From Planctomycetaceae bacterium (GTDB lineage Bacteria; Planctomycetota; Planctomycetia; Pirellulales; Lacipirellulaceae): a stretch of 64,000 nt of DNA. How positions within the stretch are numbered: the stretch's first letter is position 1; every line of letters begins with the position of its first letter. The stretch is from assembly GCA_003233055.1 (NCBI GenBank), contig QIKP01000009.1, positions 59,274 to 123,273 on the forward strand. The letters run 5' to 3'. The notes under the pieces are model-generated. The model was not told the origin of the DNA. It ran no database searches and was given only the letters and a program-made list of their open reading frames with translations. The translations under genes and the position numbers were made by a program. Below are positions 45,216-54,095 of the stretch, piece after piece.

Positions 45216-46001
45216 ATGACTATCCGCCGTCTTCGACACGCTTGCGCGCTATTTATCGCTGTCGTTGTCCTTGTTGGGGGGGCAACGGACTTGTTCGCTG
45301 CTTCCGCGCTGCAGCCGATCCCGGGCCCCTGTACGGCCGAGGGCACCTGCGTCCCCGCTCGGAGTGCTTGGGGGTTTACCCCGGTCACCTGGCGGACTTG
45401 GCCAGGCAGCGAAACTCCTTCGACTCGCTCGATCGACGAGGGGCCCAGCTTGGGGGATCCAGGAATTCCCAAACGTCTTAAACCTGCCCCGGAAGTCGAA
45501 GACCAAGCAGCACCAGAGAAGGTCGAAGCGCTCGATCCAGAATCGAACGAGGGTCGTGCCGAAAGCGATATCGAGCTACCCGATTTCCCAGGACCAGAGG
45601 AAGGCAGCACGGAGGAAAATCTTCCTCCTTTGCGGCCCAAGACGCCGCTCCCAGGATTCATGAAAGATGCTCCCGCCAACCTTCCTTTTGGCCAGCCACC
45701 GGAAACACCGGCCGCGGCGCCAGCGCCGGCGGACAATTTGTTTCCGCTTCACCAGAATCTCCCTTCGGGGGGGCCCCGGCTATTTGGTGGTGATGCACCC
45801 CCACCCCTCCCCTTCGCCGAATCGACCCCAGCCTCGCGTCGGCCCTCGATTCGCCGGCCGGTGCGGGCCGCTTTGGTGCAGCAGGCCTCCCATACCGCGC
45901 TTGCCCCTGGGGAAAATCGGCCGACCGTGGAGCCGCTCCGGCATTGGGGCGACGCCCCGCCCGTTTTGCCTGCTCTCTTCGAGTCCCCCGTCGAGCGGTA
46001 G
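45216..46001 (+). CDS. Secreted proline-rich protein, unknown
   Basis: A 261-residue protein with a signal peptide (ALFIAVVVLVGGATDLFAAS) and a mature part very rich in Pro, Glu and Ala, predicted to be disordered. One stretch, CVPARSAWGFTPVTWRTWPG, resembles a motif (G-x-T-x-W-R-x-W-P) that I recall in many planctomycete secreted proteins of unknown role; this recollection was not checked. AAGGA lies before the ATG. It follows the Wza-like gene on the same strand after 145 bases and could belong to the envelope cluster. Confidence 0.6.
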   Translation: MTIRRLRHACALFIAVVVLVGGATDLFAASALQPIPGPCTAEGTCVPARSAWGFTPVTWRTWPGSETPSTRSIDEGPSLGDPGIPKRLKPAPEVEDQAAPEKVEALDPESNEGRAESDIELPDFPGPEEGSTEENLPPLRPKTPLPGFMKDAPANLPFGQPPETPAAAPAPADNLFPLHQNLPSGGPRLFGGDAPPPLPFAESTPASRRPSIRRPVRAALVQQASHTALAPGENRPTVEPLRHWGDAPPVLPALFESPVER

Positions 46002-46136
46002 CGACCCTTGTGTTGGCGCGGTGAAAGTCGATACTTGGCGCGATGCGATCGTGCAGGATCGGGGGAGGTCTCTCTTGGGTTCTGCGGCTCGGTCGTTCGC
46101 CCTGTTCCCCCAATGACTTCCCCCGAGGAGCCGACC

Positions 46137-46655
46137 ATGTCTCGCTCAGATGCCGTGACTTTCAAAGGACATTCCATCACGCTGGCAGGCGATGCCGTGA
46201 CGGTCGGCCAAGCCGCGCCTCACTTCACACTGCACTATTTTGAAGGGGGGATGCAGACCCTCACGTTGGAAGATCTGAAAGGGAAACCGACGCTCCTGAG
46301 TGTGGTCCCGTCGCTCGACACTCCCGTCTGTGCCACGCAAACCAAGAAGTTCAACGAATCGCTTGGAGGAATGGGCGACTCGATCAACGCAGTTACCGTG
46401 AGCCTCGATCTGCCGTTCGCCATGAATCGCTTCTGCGGTTCCGAGGGTATTACCAGCATCCGGTCGGCAAGCGACTACCAAGATCGCAACTTTGGCGAGG
46501 GTTGGGGCACTCTGATCGAGGAGCTTAAAATCCTTTGCCGGGCTTGCTTTGTTCTGGATGCGGATGGCAAGGTTGTTCACGCGGAATACGTCCGTGAAGT
46601 GACCGACGAGCCCGACTACGATGCGGCTCTCGCCGCGCTCAAGAGCGCGAGCTAG
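46137..46655 (+). CDS. tpx: Thiol peroxidase (Tpx), atypical 2-Cys peroxiredoxin
   Basis: A 172-residue Tpx. ATG 46137 has GAGGAG at 46125-46130. Peroxidatic Cys65 in SLDTPVCATQT and resolving Cys100 in MNRFCGSEGI have the 35-residue spacing of Escherichia coli Tpx (61/95). It reduces lipid and hydrogen peroxides using thioredoxin. The preceding gene is unrelated; an aquaporin-type gene follows. Confidence 0.96.
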   Translation: MSRSDAVTFKGHSITLAGDAVTVGQAAPHFTLHYFEGGMQTLTLEDLKGKPTLLSVVPSLDTPVCATQTKKFNESLGGMGDSINAVTVSLDLPFAMNRFCGSEGITSIRSASDYQDRNFGEGWGTLIEELKILCRACFVLDADGKVVHAEYVREVTDEPDYDAALAALKSAS

Positions 46656-46725
46656 TCTCCATAGGGCGTAGAAATGCTCTAATGGCACGCCCCCATGGCG
46701 TGTTGTCTGCATTCTCCATTGCTGA

Positions 46726-47469
46726 ATGGCTTCTACAATGCGTAGCTATCAACCCGTCGCGGCGGAATTCCTTGGCACCTTTGCGCTCGTTTTCGCAGCG
46801 ATCGGTTCGACGGTGAGCAGTGCGCCGCCTGTCTCTAGTGGGCTGGGCCTTCTCGGCGCAGCACTAGCCAGTGGCCTCGTTCTGGCTGTCGTTGTGGCTT
46901 CGTTTGGCGGGATGAGTGGCGCTCATTTCAACCCGGCGGTGACGCTTGGCATGTTGGTGGTGGGGCGTATCGAGCTGCCGATGGCTTGGCGATATGTCGC
47001 GGCCCAATTAGGAGCCGGCTTGCTTGCCGCCCTCACTTGCTGGACGATCTACCCGGTTGAAGCGGTGGCCGAAGCCAACCTTGCCGTCTGCACCCCAGCC
47101 TTCTGGGTTACGACGCCGGTGCTCCTCTTCGCGGAGGCGCTGATGACGTTCCTGCTAATGATTGGCATCTATGGCACGGTGATCGATGAACGGGGTTCCC
47201 AGTTTGCCGTCGGAGGCGGAATAGGGCTTGGAGCGATTGTGGCTGCCAACATTCTGACCGGCGGAGCCGTAACGGGAGCGGCGATGAACCCGGCGCGAGC
47301 GTTTGGGCCGGCGCTAGTGCAGGGCGACTTCGCTTACCACTGGGCCTACTGGCTTGCGCCCTGCGCGGGAGCGGTGGCGGGGGCGCTATTCTACGAACAT
47401 CTCTTGCTCGACGATGCCCTCGACGATGCCACCGAAAGGGCCGATGCCACCGAAAGGGACGAAGCGTAA
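46726..47469 (+). CDS. MIP/aquaporin-family channel
   Basis: A 247-residue six-helix channel with both NPA signatures, SGAHFNPAVTLG and GAAMNPARAFGPALV; the second has the selectivity-filter arginine. Start at ATG 46726, or 46738. Water or glycerol/urea selectivity cannot be told by eye; the short sequence lacks the glycerol-facilitator inserts, so aquaporin is more likely. The C-terminal tail DDALDDATERADATERDEA contains an 18-base tandem duplication at 47425-47458. Confidence 0.9.
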   Translation: MASTMRSYQPVAAEFLGTFALVFAAIGSTVSSAPPVSSGLGLLGAALASGLVLAVVVASFGGMSGAHFNPAVTLGMLVVGRIELPMAWRYVAAQLGAGLLAALTCWTIYPVEAVAEANLAVCTPAFWVTTPVLLFAEALMTFLLMIGIYGTVIDERGSQFAVGGGIGLGAIVAANILTGGAVTGAAMNPARAFGPALVQGDFAYHWAYWLAPCAGAVAGALFYEHLLLDDALDDATERADATERDEA

Positions 47470-47501
47470 GCCCCCCCCGGCCAACGATCTCCTTAGTCGA
47501 C

Positions 47502-47975
47502 TTAGTCGACGACTCGGGTCTCGATCACTTCCGCTTCCAGAATCTCCTCGGGTTGGTGGAGTGGGGGCCCTGGGCTCCAGAATTGAGTACCGGTCTGGCC
47601 TGCTTGGAGGGTCATGTGCTTTTTCGCCCATCGCCGCACCCCGCGCTTGATGAGGCTTCGAAAGGGGGGCACCAGCAGACTGAACCCTAGGAGATCGGTG
47701 AGGATGCCGGGCGTTACGAGGACGATGCCGGCGATGAGGATCAACAGGCCGTCCGTCAGTTCGTCCGCCGGCATTTGGCCTTGGGCCATTCGCTGCTGGA
47801 CTTTCAGGAGCGTGACGACCCCCTGCCACCGGGCGAGTGCCGCCCCGACGATGCCGGTCAGGAGTACCAACGAGACCGTCTCCACCCATCCGACATTCAT
47901 GCCAAGATAGTAGAGCAGGCTCAGCTCCGTGAGCGGTCCGACGGTGAAGAGCAGAAAGAGGTAAAATAGTAGCAT
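47502..47975 (-). CDS. fxsA: FxsA-family membrane protein
   Basis: A 157-residue FxsA-like protein. Two or three membrane segments are followed by TLLKVQQRMAQGQMPADELT, DGLLILIAGIVLVTPGILTD and LLGFSLLVPPFRSLI, the conserved core of the family. In E. coli FxsA suppresses F-plasmid exclusion of phage T7; its normal role is unclear. The C-terminal 40 residues are polar and not conserved. Convergent with the aquaporin gene. Confidence 0.9.
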   Translation of the reverse strand: MLLFYLFLLFTVGPLTELSLLYYLGMNVGWVETVSLVLLTGIVGAALARWQGVVTLLKVQQRMAQGQMPADELTDGLLILIAGIVLVTPGILTDLLGFSLLVPPFRSLIKRGVRRWAKKHMTLQAGQTGTQFWSPGPPLHQPEEILEAEVIETRVVD

Positions 47976-48283
47976 GCCCTATTGTAGGGTTTGGCCCCCC
48001 CCGGGTTAATGCCTCTTCCGCCCAATAATCGATTCAGAAGCCTATTCGGTCTGCCTTTCCCAAAGTAGAATAGAAGGAGCGTCACCGAGGGGATGGCGAG
48101 ACTTCGAGTTCGCTACTAGAGTGGCATCGACTCGGCACGATGGTTTGTCTTCTCTTGAGAACTTTTTGGCCGTCAACTGGCTCGCTCCGCGTGGCCCGCT
48201 TGATGCTCGGCCTCGGAAGTCCGTTGCGTAGTCCCTCCTCGCCTCGTTGTTTTTCCTATTCGATTTGTTGTTAGTGGATTGTC
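47976..48283. other. Intergenic before PIN-TRAM gene
   Basis: 308 bases, divergent control region of fxsA and the PIN-TRAM gene. No element is clear to me. Confidence 0.4.
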
Positions 48284-49306
48284 ATGGCTCTGGTTATCCT
48301 TCGCGTTGTTTTCGTGATGATCGCTATCACAATTGGGTTTCAGGTGGCGGGTTCCGACCTCGTGACCAGTTCCAACGTTTTCTTGCCTTGGATTGCCTTT
48401 TTCGGTGTGCTAGCGGGCGCCGGTGTGGTACTCGTTGCAGATGTTTTCACCCGACGAAAGCGCCTCGATGTCATCACGGCAGTTTATTTTGGTGCGGTGA
48501 TCGGGCTCTTCCTAGGCTATGTCTTACAACTGGGCCTCACCCCCTTGTTGGGTCGGCTGGATCCCAGCATCGCGGAATGGACGAAGGTCGCGCTGACCGC
48601 CATCATGTGTTATGCGTCGATAAGCGTCCTGCTGCAAACACGCGATGACTTCCGCTTTATTATCCCCTACGTCGAGTTTGCCAAGGAGATGAAGGGGCTC
48701 AAGCCGCTGGTGCTCGACACGAGCGTCGTGATCGATGGTCGGATTGCCGACGTGGTGGAGACCCGGGTCATCGACAATCCGCTCATCATGCCGCAGTTCG
48801 TGATTGCCGAACTGCAAGGCGTTGCCGACTCCAGCGACAAGCTCCGCCGCGGCCGCGGTCGGAGAGGGCTTGATATTCTCAACCGATTGCAGAGTGATCC
48901 CAAGGTCGACTTGCAAATTTTCGAGCGCGATTTACCCGAATTTGCAGGCCAACCAGTGGACCAGCGATTGGTGCTGCTGGCCAAGCACCTTGATGGAAAG
49001 GTAGTCACCAACGACTACAACCTCAACAAGGTTGCCAAGATCCACAACGTCGGCGTGGTCAACTTGAACGACATTGCCAATTCGCTCAAGCCGGTCTTTC
49101 TACCAGGCGAGACGCTTCAGGTGCAAATCGTTAAGCCAGGCGAGGACGCTCGGCAAGGCGTTGGTTACCTGGAAGATGGCACGATGGTCGTGATCGAGGG
49201 GGGACGCGAACATGTCGGCGACATGGTGCTGGCGACCGTGACGAGCGTCTTGCAAACCAGCGCCGGACGCATGGTGTTCGGACGCTATGAATCCCCCATC
49301 GAATAA
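48284..49306 (+). CDS. PIN-TRAM domain membrane protein (YacL type)
   Basis: A 340-residue protein with four N-terminal membrane helices (residues 1-115), a PIN nuclease domain and a C-terminal TRAM domain. The PIN domain begins PLVLDTSVVIDGRIADVVET and has acidic metal-binding residues in LVLDTS, VIAELQ and VVTNDYNLNKVAKI; the TRAM part is VQIVKPGEDARQGVGYLEDG followed by MVVIEGG. Matches YacL of Bacillus, a presumed membrane-bound RNA nuclease. A short hairpin 49314-49343 follows. Confidence 0.9.
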   Translation: MALVILRVVFVMIAITIGFQVAGSDLVTSSNVFLPWIAFFGVLAGAGVVLVADVFTRRKRLDVITAVYFGAVIGLFLGYVLQLGLTPLLGRLDPSIAEWTKVALTAIMCYASISVLLQTRDDFRFIIPYVEFAKEMKGLKPLVLDTSVVIDGRIADVVETRVIDNPLIMPQFVIAELQGVADSSDKLRRGRGRRGLDILNRLQSDPKVDLQIFERDLPEFAGQPVDQRLVLLAKHLDGKVVTNDYNLNKVAKIHNVGVVNLNDIANSLKPVFLPGETLQVQIVKPGEDARQGVGYLEDGTMVVIEGGREHVGDMVLATVTSVLQTSAGRMVFGRYESPIE

Positions 49307-49313
49307 CGCGACC

Positions 49314-49343
49314 GTGAGCCCCGCCGTCCCCGGCCGGGCTCAC
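49314..49343. terminator. Hairpin between convergent PIN-TRAM and argS genes
   Basis: GTGAGCCC (49314-49321) pairs with GGGCTCAC (49336-49343) around a GC-rich 14-base loop; no T run. Shares its GAGCCC/GGGCTC arms with the repeats at 6504 and 15617. Confidence 0.5.
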
Positions 49344-49373
49344 TTGCTACACCCGTTCGGCGGGGTTCACGAG

Positions 49374-51341
49374 CTACATTCGCTCGACGGACTCGATGCC
49401 GAGTAGCCGGAGTCCTGTCTCCAAGGTGCTCACCGTTAGCGCACAAAGTGCCAGTCGACTTGCCCTAATTTCCGTCGATTCTGCCTTGACCACCGGACAG
49501 TTCTGAAAGAAATCCGAGTACCGACTTGCGAGCTCAAACAGGTAAGTCGTGAGATGGTTAGGCCGGTAATCCTCCGCTACCCGTTCCAGCGTCTCGGCGA
49601 ATTGCAACAGCGCGAGCCCCAGCGCCCGTTCTGCTGTCGAGTCGAGCTTGATCTCGCAGGCCTGCGAGAGCGATTCCTCGAGCGTCACCCCTGCCTTGGC
49701 AAAAATCCCTCGCACGCGGGCACAGCTGTACTGCATGTAGGCGGCGGTGTTGCCGTTCATCGCCAGCATTTTATCGTAACTAAAGACGTAGTCACTGGTC
49801 CGATTATGAGCCAAGTCGGCGTATTTGATCGCTCCAATACCAATCCGTTGGGCCACCTGTTGCCGCTCCTGATCGGTGGTGAGCAACTTGCTCCCATCGG
49901 CGATCGCCCGCGCCCGGTCGACCGCCTCGTCGAGTAGCCCTCCTAGCCCGACGGCGCTGCCCGATCTTGTTTTGTAGGGTTTGCCATCTTCTCCGAGGAC
50001 GGTTCCAAAAGGGACATGCTGGAGTTCCACCTGGTCGAACCCCGACATTCTCGCGGTGGCAAAGAGTTGTTCGAAATGGAGCGACTGGCGGTAGTCGACC
50101 ACGTAAAGGATGACGTCCGGCTGCCATTCTTCCATGCGGTACGCAATCGTCGCCAAGTCGGTCGTGGAATAGAGAAAGGCCCCATCCTTCTTGCGAACAA
50201 TCATCGGCGCGTCGAATCCTTCGAGGAAGACGCACATCGCCCCTTCGCTCTCCGTGGCCAAGCCGCGAGCGACCAAATCGTCGACGACCTTTGCAAGCCG
50301 ATCATGATAAAAACTCTCGCCGAGCGTCTGGTCGAACGTCACTCCAAGTCGATCGTAGGTGGCATCGATCTCTTCAAGGCAGGGGGGGAGGATGCGTTGC
50401 CACAGATCACGATTCGTCGGGTCCCCTTCGTGGAGCTTGGCCGTCTCCTGGAGCACCGCCTTGCCGATGCCGGTGTGTTGTTGGGCGAGAGGGCCGAGCG
50501 TCGGATCGTTGTCGATCGCCGCAATTTGGTTTTGGAGTGAGGTTTGGTCTGCCTTCAATTCCCGTAGCGAATTTTCTGCGGCGTGAAGCTTCTTCGCTTC
50601 CTTCTTGTCCACTTTTTTGTCACCCGTCGCCGGAACGCTGCCTAACTCGGCAACCAGCTTCGTTTGGCCTGCGATCCGCTCCTCCATCGCGGGTAGCCCG
50701 GTTGTCTTCGCGGCGTGGTACTCGATCAAGCGGTTGACCAGCCGGTAGAGCCGAGTGAGCTCCGGCACGGGCGTTTTTTCCAGCGCCACTTCGTCGACGA
50801 AATGCTTGTAGCCGTAGATGATCATCCCAAACTGGGTGCCCCAATCACCGATGTGGTTGTCGGTGATGACCCGATGCCCCAGGAAGCGGAGTACCTCGGC
50901 AAGTGCCGCCCCGATGACGGTCGAGCGAATGTGTCCTACGTGCATCGGCTTAGCGACATTGGGCGAAGAGTAGTCGACCACCACGGTCTGCGGCGTCGCT
51001 ACCTGGGGAACGCCCAGGCGCTCGGATTGGGCTGCCCTGGCGACCAGTCGGGCGATTTGCTCGTCTTTGACCCGAAGATTGATAAACCCTGGCCCGGCGA
51101 TTTCCGGCGTCTCGCACCAATCGCTCACATCGAGGGCTTCGACGAGCGACGCGGCTATCTCCCGTGGTGGCTTGCCGAGCTGCTTGCCAAGGGGCATCGC
51201 GCAGTTGGCTTGGTAGTCACCAAACTTTGCATCCGAACTGGGGCGAACGAGTTCGACGATCGGGCGCGTGTCGCCGGTGAAACCATCAACGGACGCAAGG
51301 GCCGTGGCAAAACGGGAACGGATTTCTGCGAGGAGATTCAT
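49374..51341 (-). CDS. argS: Arginyl-tRNA synthetase
   Basis: A 655-residue class I synthetase, ATG 51341 preferred to a long start at 51404 because the family N-terminal helix begins MNLLAEIRSRFATALAS. The HIGH element is HVGHIRSTVIG, preceded by SSPNVAKPMHVGH; the C-terminal anticodon-binding helical domain ends FFQNCPVVKAESTEIRASRL. Typical ArgS has 550-590 residues; here an insert of about 70 charged residues (KKVDKKEAKKLHAAENSLRE and on) is placed between the synthetase segments around residue 215. The KMSK-like loop is not canonical, which is common in ArgS. Confidence 0.95.
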   Translation of the reverse strand: MNLLAEIRSRFATALASVDGFTGDTRPIVELVRPSSDAKFGDYQANCAMPLGKQLGKPPREIAASLVEALDVSDWCETPEIAGPGFINLRVKDEQIARLVARAAQSERLGVPQVATPQTVVVDYSSPNVAKPMHVGHIRSTVIGAALAEVLRFLGHRVITDNHIGDWGTQFGMIIYGYKHFVDEVALEKTPVPELTRLYRLVNRLIEYHAAKTTGLPAMEERIAGQTKLVAELGSVPATGDKKVDKKEAKKLHAAENSLRELKADQTSLQNQIAAIDNDPTLGPLAQQHTGIGKAVLQETAKLHEGDPTNRDLWQRILPPCLEEIDATYDRLGVTFDQTLGESFYHDRLAKVVDDLVARGLATESEGAMCVFLEGFDAPMIVRKKDGAFLYSTTDLATIAYRMEEWQPDVILYVVDYRQSLHFEQLFATARMSGFDQVELQHVPFGTVLGEDGKPYKTRSGSAVGLGGLLDEAVDRARAIADGSKLLTTDQERQQVAQRIGIGAIKYADLAHNRTSDYVFSYDKMLAMNGNTAAYMQYSCARVRGIFAKAGVTLEESLSQACEIKLDSTAERALGLALLQFAETLERVAEDYRPNHLTTYLFELASRYSDFFQNCPVVKAESTEIRASRLALCALTVSTLETGLRLLGIESVERM

Positions 51342-51588
51342 GGGGGCTCGGGCAACGTGCGAGAGGTGGATGCGAGTGGCAGCGGAGAACCGACCCTCTC
51401 CCACGCAGCGGAATAACGGGGGAGAGGAGGGATGAATTCTTGTTTGCCGCTTGCCTTAGAGCAGTGATCACTCGGATGTTCCGCTAAGGCAATCGTTGGA
51501 CGCTGAAATAGCAGCGCCGCAACCGGAACATGCGTGTGCGGCTCGCTCGCACTAGGTCTTGGCTAGGCGTCCGTTTTTTTGTCGTTAC

Positions 51589-51626
51589 CCTCTTCATCCC
51601 AAGGGAGCCTCTTTATCCCAAGGGAG
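51589..51626 (-). repeat. 19-base tandem duplication across the rsfS stop codon
   Basis: Copies 51589-51607 and 51608-51626 differ at one base. The first includes the stop codon of rsfS (51594-51596); because 19 is not a multiple of three the two copies are read in different frames. Confidence 0.85.
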
Positions 51627-52010
51627 AGCGACGCGCTCGGCACCTTCCCACAAATTTTCCAGCGCGTAGTATTCCCGCATCTCGGCATCGAAAAGGTGGA
51701 TCACCACCGAACCGTAATCGAGGAGGATCCACCGGCTTTCGCTGTATCCCTCGATCCCCATCCGTTTGTCGCCCAGGTCGTCTTCGAGGGCGTGATCGAT
51801 TTCTTCGCTGATCGCATGGAGCTGCCGGCGGCTGCTGCCGGTGGCGATCACGAAGTAATCGAATTCCGGAGTAATCGATCGCATGTCGAGCACGACGATC
51901 TCCTGGCCACGGTTTTCTTCGGCTCTGCGGGCGGCTGCCATCGCTAAGGCGAGGCTCCGTTCGGCTCGGGCTTCGGCGGAGAGGGGGGGCGTTGTGGTCA
52001 AAGGGCTCAC
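51594..52010 (-). CDS. rsfS: Ribosomal silencing factor RsfS
   Basis: A 138-residue RsfS/Iojap protein that binds ribosomal protein L14 and blocks subunit joining when nutrients are low. Core segments: EIVVLDMRSITPEFDYFVIA, TGSSRRQLHAISEEIDHALE, GYSESRWILLDYGSVVIHLF and EMREYYALENLWEGAERV. The N-terminal 30 residues are an Ala/Arg-rich extension. The C-terminus ends in WDKEAPLG made by a 19-base tandem duplication (51589-51626). argS follows on the same strand, but its start is about 250 bases away. Confidence 0.94.
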   Translation of the reverse strand: MSPLTTTPPLSAEARAERSLALAMAAARRAEENRGQEIVVLDMRSITPEFDYFVIATGSSRRQLHAISEEIDHALEDDLGDKRMGIEGYSESRWILLDYGSVVIHLFDAEMREYYALENLWEGAERVALPWDKEAPLG

Positions 52011-52169
52011 GATACTCGGTCAGACTTAGGTAAGGTGGAGAAAGAGAGTGAATAATTCTAGCGGCCAGCCGGTCGGCATACGAGGCCCACCGGCGCCGGC
52101 GTCTTCGCTAGCCGGGATGCCCCAGCTACAATATCGGTTTTTAGCCCGGAAAAGACAGGAGAAAAACCG

Positions 52170-52640
52170 ATGGCCGACTGGATCGAAAAGGGAGAAAAGG
52201 CCCCCGCCTTCACTTTGACCGCCGACGATGGCTCCAAGGTTCGCCTCTCGGAGTTTCTCGGTACCCCGATCGTCGTCTATTTCTACCCCAAGGACGACAC
52301 CCCAGGCTGCACCCGCCAGGCGTGTGCGTTCCGCGATCAGCAGAAAAATTTCGAGAAACTCGGGGCCGTCGTCCTGGGTGTGAGCCCCGACGACATCGCG
52401 AGCCACGAGAAATTCCGTGATAAATTCCAGCTCAACTTCCCCCTTTTGGCCGATCCGGGCCACAAAATCGCTGAAAAGTATGGAGCGTGGCGGGAGAAAA
52501 ACCTCTACGGCAACGTGTCGATGGGCATCCAGCGGAGCACGTTTGTAATCGACAAGGCTGGTAGCGTGGCGAAGATGTGGAAACTCCAAGTCGATGGCCA
52601 CGACGATCACGTCCTCCAAGCCCTCTCGGATCTCCCGTAG
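52170..52640 (+). CDS. bcp: Peroxiredoxin Bcp (thioredoxin-dependent thiol peroxidase)
   Basis: A 156-residue Bcp/PrxQ peroxiredoxin. Peroxidatic Cys47 in KDDTPGCTRQAC and resolving Cys52 five residues later; the rest (GVSPDDIASHEKFRDKFQLN, FPLLADPGHKIAEKYGAW) is typical. It removes hydrogen and organic peroxides. Not clustered with the Tpx gene at 46 kb. Confidence 0.97.
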   Translation: MADWIEKGEKAPAFTLTADDGSKVRLSEFLGTPIVVYFYPKDDTPGCTRQACAFRDQQKNFEKLGAVVLGVSPDDIASHEKFRDKFQLNFPLLADPGHKIAEKYGAWREKNLYGNVSMGIQRSTFVIDKAGSVAKMWKLQVDGHDDHVLQALSDLP

Positions 52641-52939
52641 GACTTCGCATCGAAAGCTCGGGATTGGGTCCTCCCCGCCTCGGCGTCGCACGCCAAAATA
52701 ATTCTTCGGAAAACCGTCTAGCGTATCCGCCCCGTTTCCGGTTAGACTCCCTGACACTTCTCTTCGGATGTTGCACCTTGGGCATGGCTGCTTTCTTAGC
52801 GATCGCATGGCAGCGAACGGTATCGGTCGAATGATCGACCCTACCGGCGCTGATTTACATCGACACACCAACTGGGCGCAATGCGACAGTTCGTAACGCG
52901 ACTGGTGGTGTAGAACCCCAATTCGTCGGAGGGAACTCG

Positions 52940-53356
52940 ATGAATTGCGACCAAGTCTTTTCGATTCTTACGCGCGGGCCCTTTCCGACGGGGGCCTCGT
53001 CCGACGTCGATGTCGAATTCCATTTGGAGCGATGCGACGGTTGCTCTCAAATTGCGGAGGCGCTTCGCCCTGCACACGATATCTTCGAGGAGTCGATTCC
53101 AGCGATCGAAGCTCGGGATTTGCCAGGCTACTGGGGCGATGTGCCGCTCGCCCGATCGGTCTATGCGCAGGTGCAAGTCAGCACGCTCCGTACCGCTACG
53201 ATGCCGAGAAGGCGTGTGCCTTCGCATCTGGTTCGATTCTCTCCCAGCGAGGCGGTCGAGACGATCGGTTGGGAAGATATCGCCCGGATCGCTAGTTTCC
53301 TCATGCTGCTCACGGGGGTCACGTTCGGAATGGCATGGCTATGGCAATCGTACTGA
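52940..53356 (+). CDS. Anti-sigma-factor-like membrane protein with zinc-finger motif
   Basis: A 138-residue protein with an N-terminal zf-HC2-like motif: Cys3 (MNCDQVFSIL), His at FHLERCDGCSQ and the CxxC, i.e. a Cys-His-Cys-Cys zinc site, followed by a polar linker and one C-terminal membrane helix (ARIASFLMLLTGVTFGMAWL). This is the layout of anti-sigma factors that hold ECF sigma factors at the membrane. No ECF sigma factor gene is adjacent, so the partner is unknown. GGAGGGAA precedes the ATG at 52940. Confidence 0.7.
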   Translation: MNCDQVFSILTRGPFPTGASSDVDVEFHLERCDGCSQIAEALRPAHDIFEESIPAIEARDLPGYWGDVPLARSVYAQVQVSTLRTATMPRRRVPSHLVRFSPSEAVETIGWEDIARIASFLMLLTGVTFGMAWLWQSY

Positions 53357-53623
53357 CGAAACCCGAAGGACAAGCGTGCCGATTGCGTTCGGCCTTCCGA
53401 TTTCGCCCTTCTGTCCGTCCGTAGCGGTTAGGTGGGAACGAATCGTTCTCGGTCGCTTGTCGCCTCGAAATTCGATTTGCCTGGGCCCGTTTTGTAAGCT
53501 ACGTTTCAGTATCTCTTCGTGCGCCCGTTTAGTAGGGCACCGAGTCTTTTCTGAGTCGCCTCTCCCGTGTAGCCAACTGTCTCGATCAGCCGGCCGCGCG
53601 GTCTCTCTTGGAAGGAGTCGCCG

Positions 53624-54052
53624 ATGTCTTGGATAGGTAAGTCGGTTGTCGGTTTGGCGGAGTGCCAGCCACGTCCCACCTTGAGCCAGGAAGTTGCCTC
53701 GCTTTTGCAGCGACTCCAAACGTCCGTGGAGAACGACCGTCGAGACAAGTCGCGAACGGCCATCCCGCAACTGTTCAATCTTGCCCCCGTCCCGGGCAAC
53801 GTGCCGGAAGAATTGGCACAAGAGATGGTGGTGATCGGCAAGGATATCTCGGATCGCGGCATTGGCTTCTACCACGAAAAGCCGATCCCCTACCGGCGTG
53901 GTCTGCTATCGCTCGATTTGCCGGGCGCCGGTCCGGTCCGTCTGGAGGTCGACCTCCTTTGGTGCCGGTTTACTAGCCAAGGTTGGTACGAAAGCGGCGG
54001 TCGGCTGCTACGGGTCGTCAGCGGTGATTTCCCTGTCTCTTGCGCCGGGTAG
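53624..54052 (+). CDS. PilZ-like domain protein
   Basis: A 142-residue protein whose central part fits a PilZ c-di-GMP-binding domain: RRDKSRTAIPQLFNL (RxxxR-type motif), then KDISDRGIGFYHEKPIPYR (D/NxSxxG motif) and strands to LLWCRFTSQGWYESGGRLL. The N-terminal 40 residues are helical. Such proteins carry the cyclic-di-GMP signal to motility or envelope functions. AAGGAG upstream of ATG 53624. Assignment by motif, moderately secure. Confidence 0.68.
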   Translation: MSWIGKSVVGLAECQPRPTLSQEVASLLQRLQTSVENDRRDKSRTAIPQLFNLAPVPGNVPEELAQEMVVIGKDISDRGIGFYHEKPIPYRRGLLSLDLPGAGPVRLEVDLLWCRFTSQGWYESGGRLLRVVSGDFPVSCAG

Positions 54053-54095
54053 AGCGGACGACTGGGGAGCTCAGCTCCTTACGCCCCTCCGCCAA

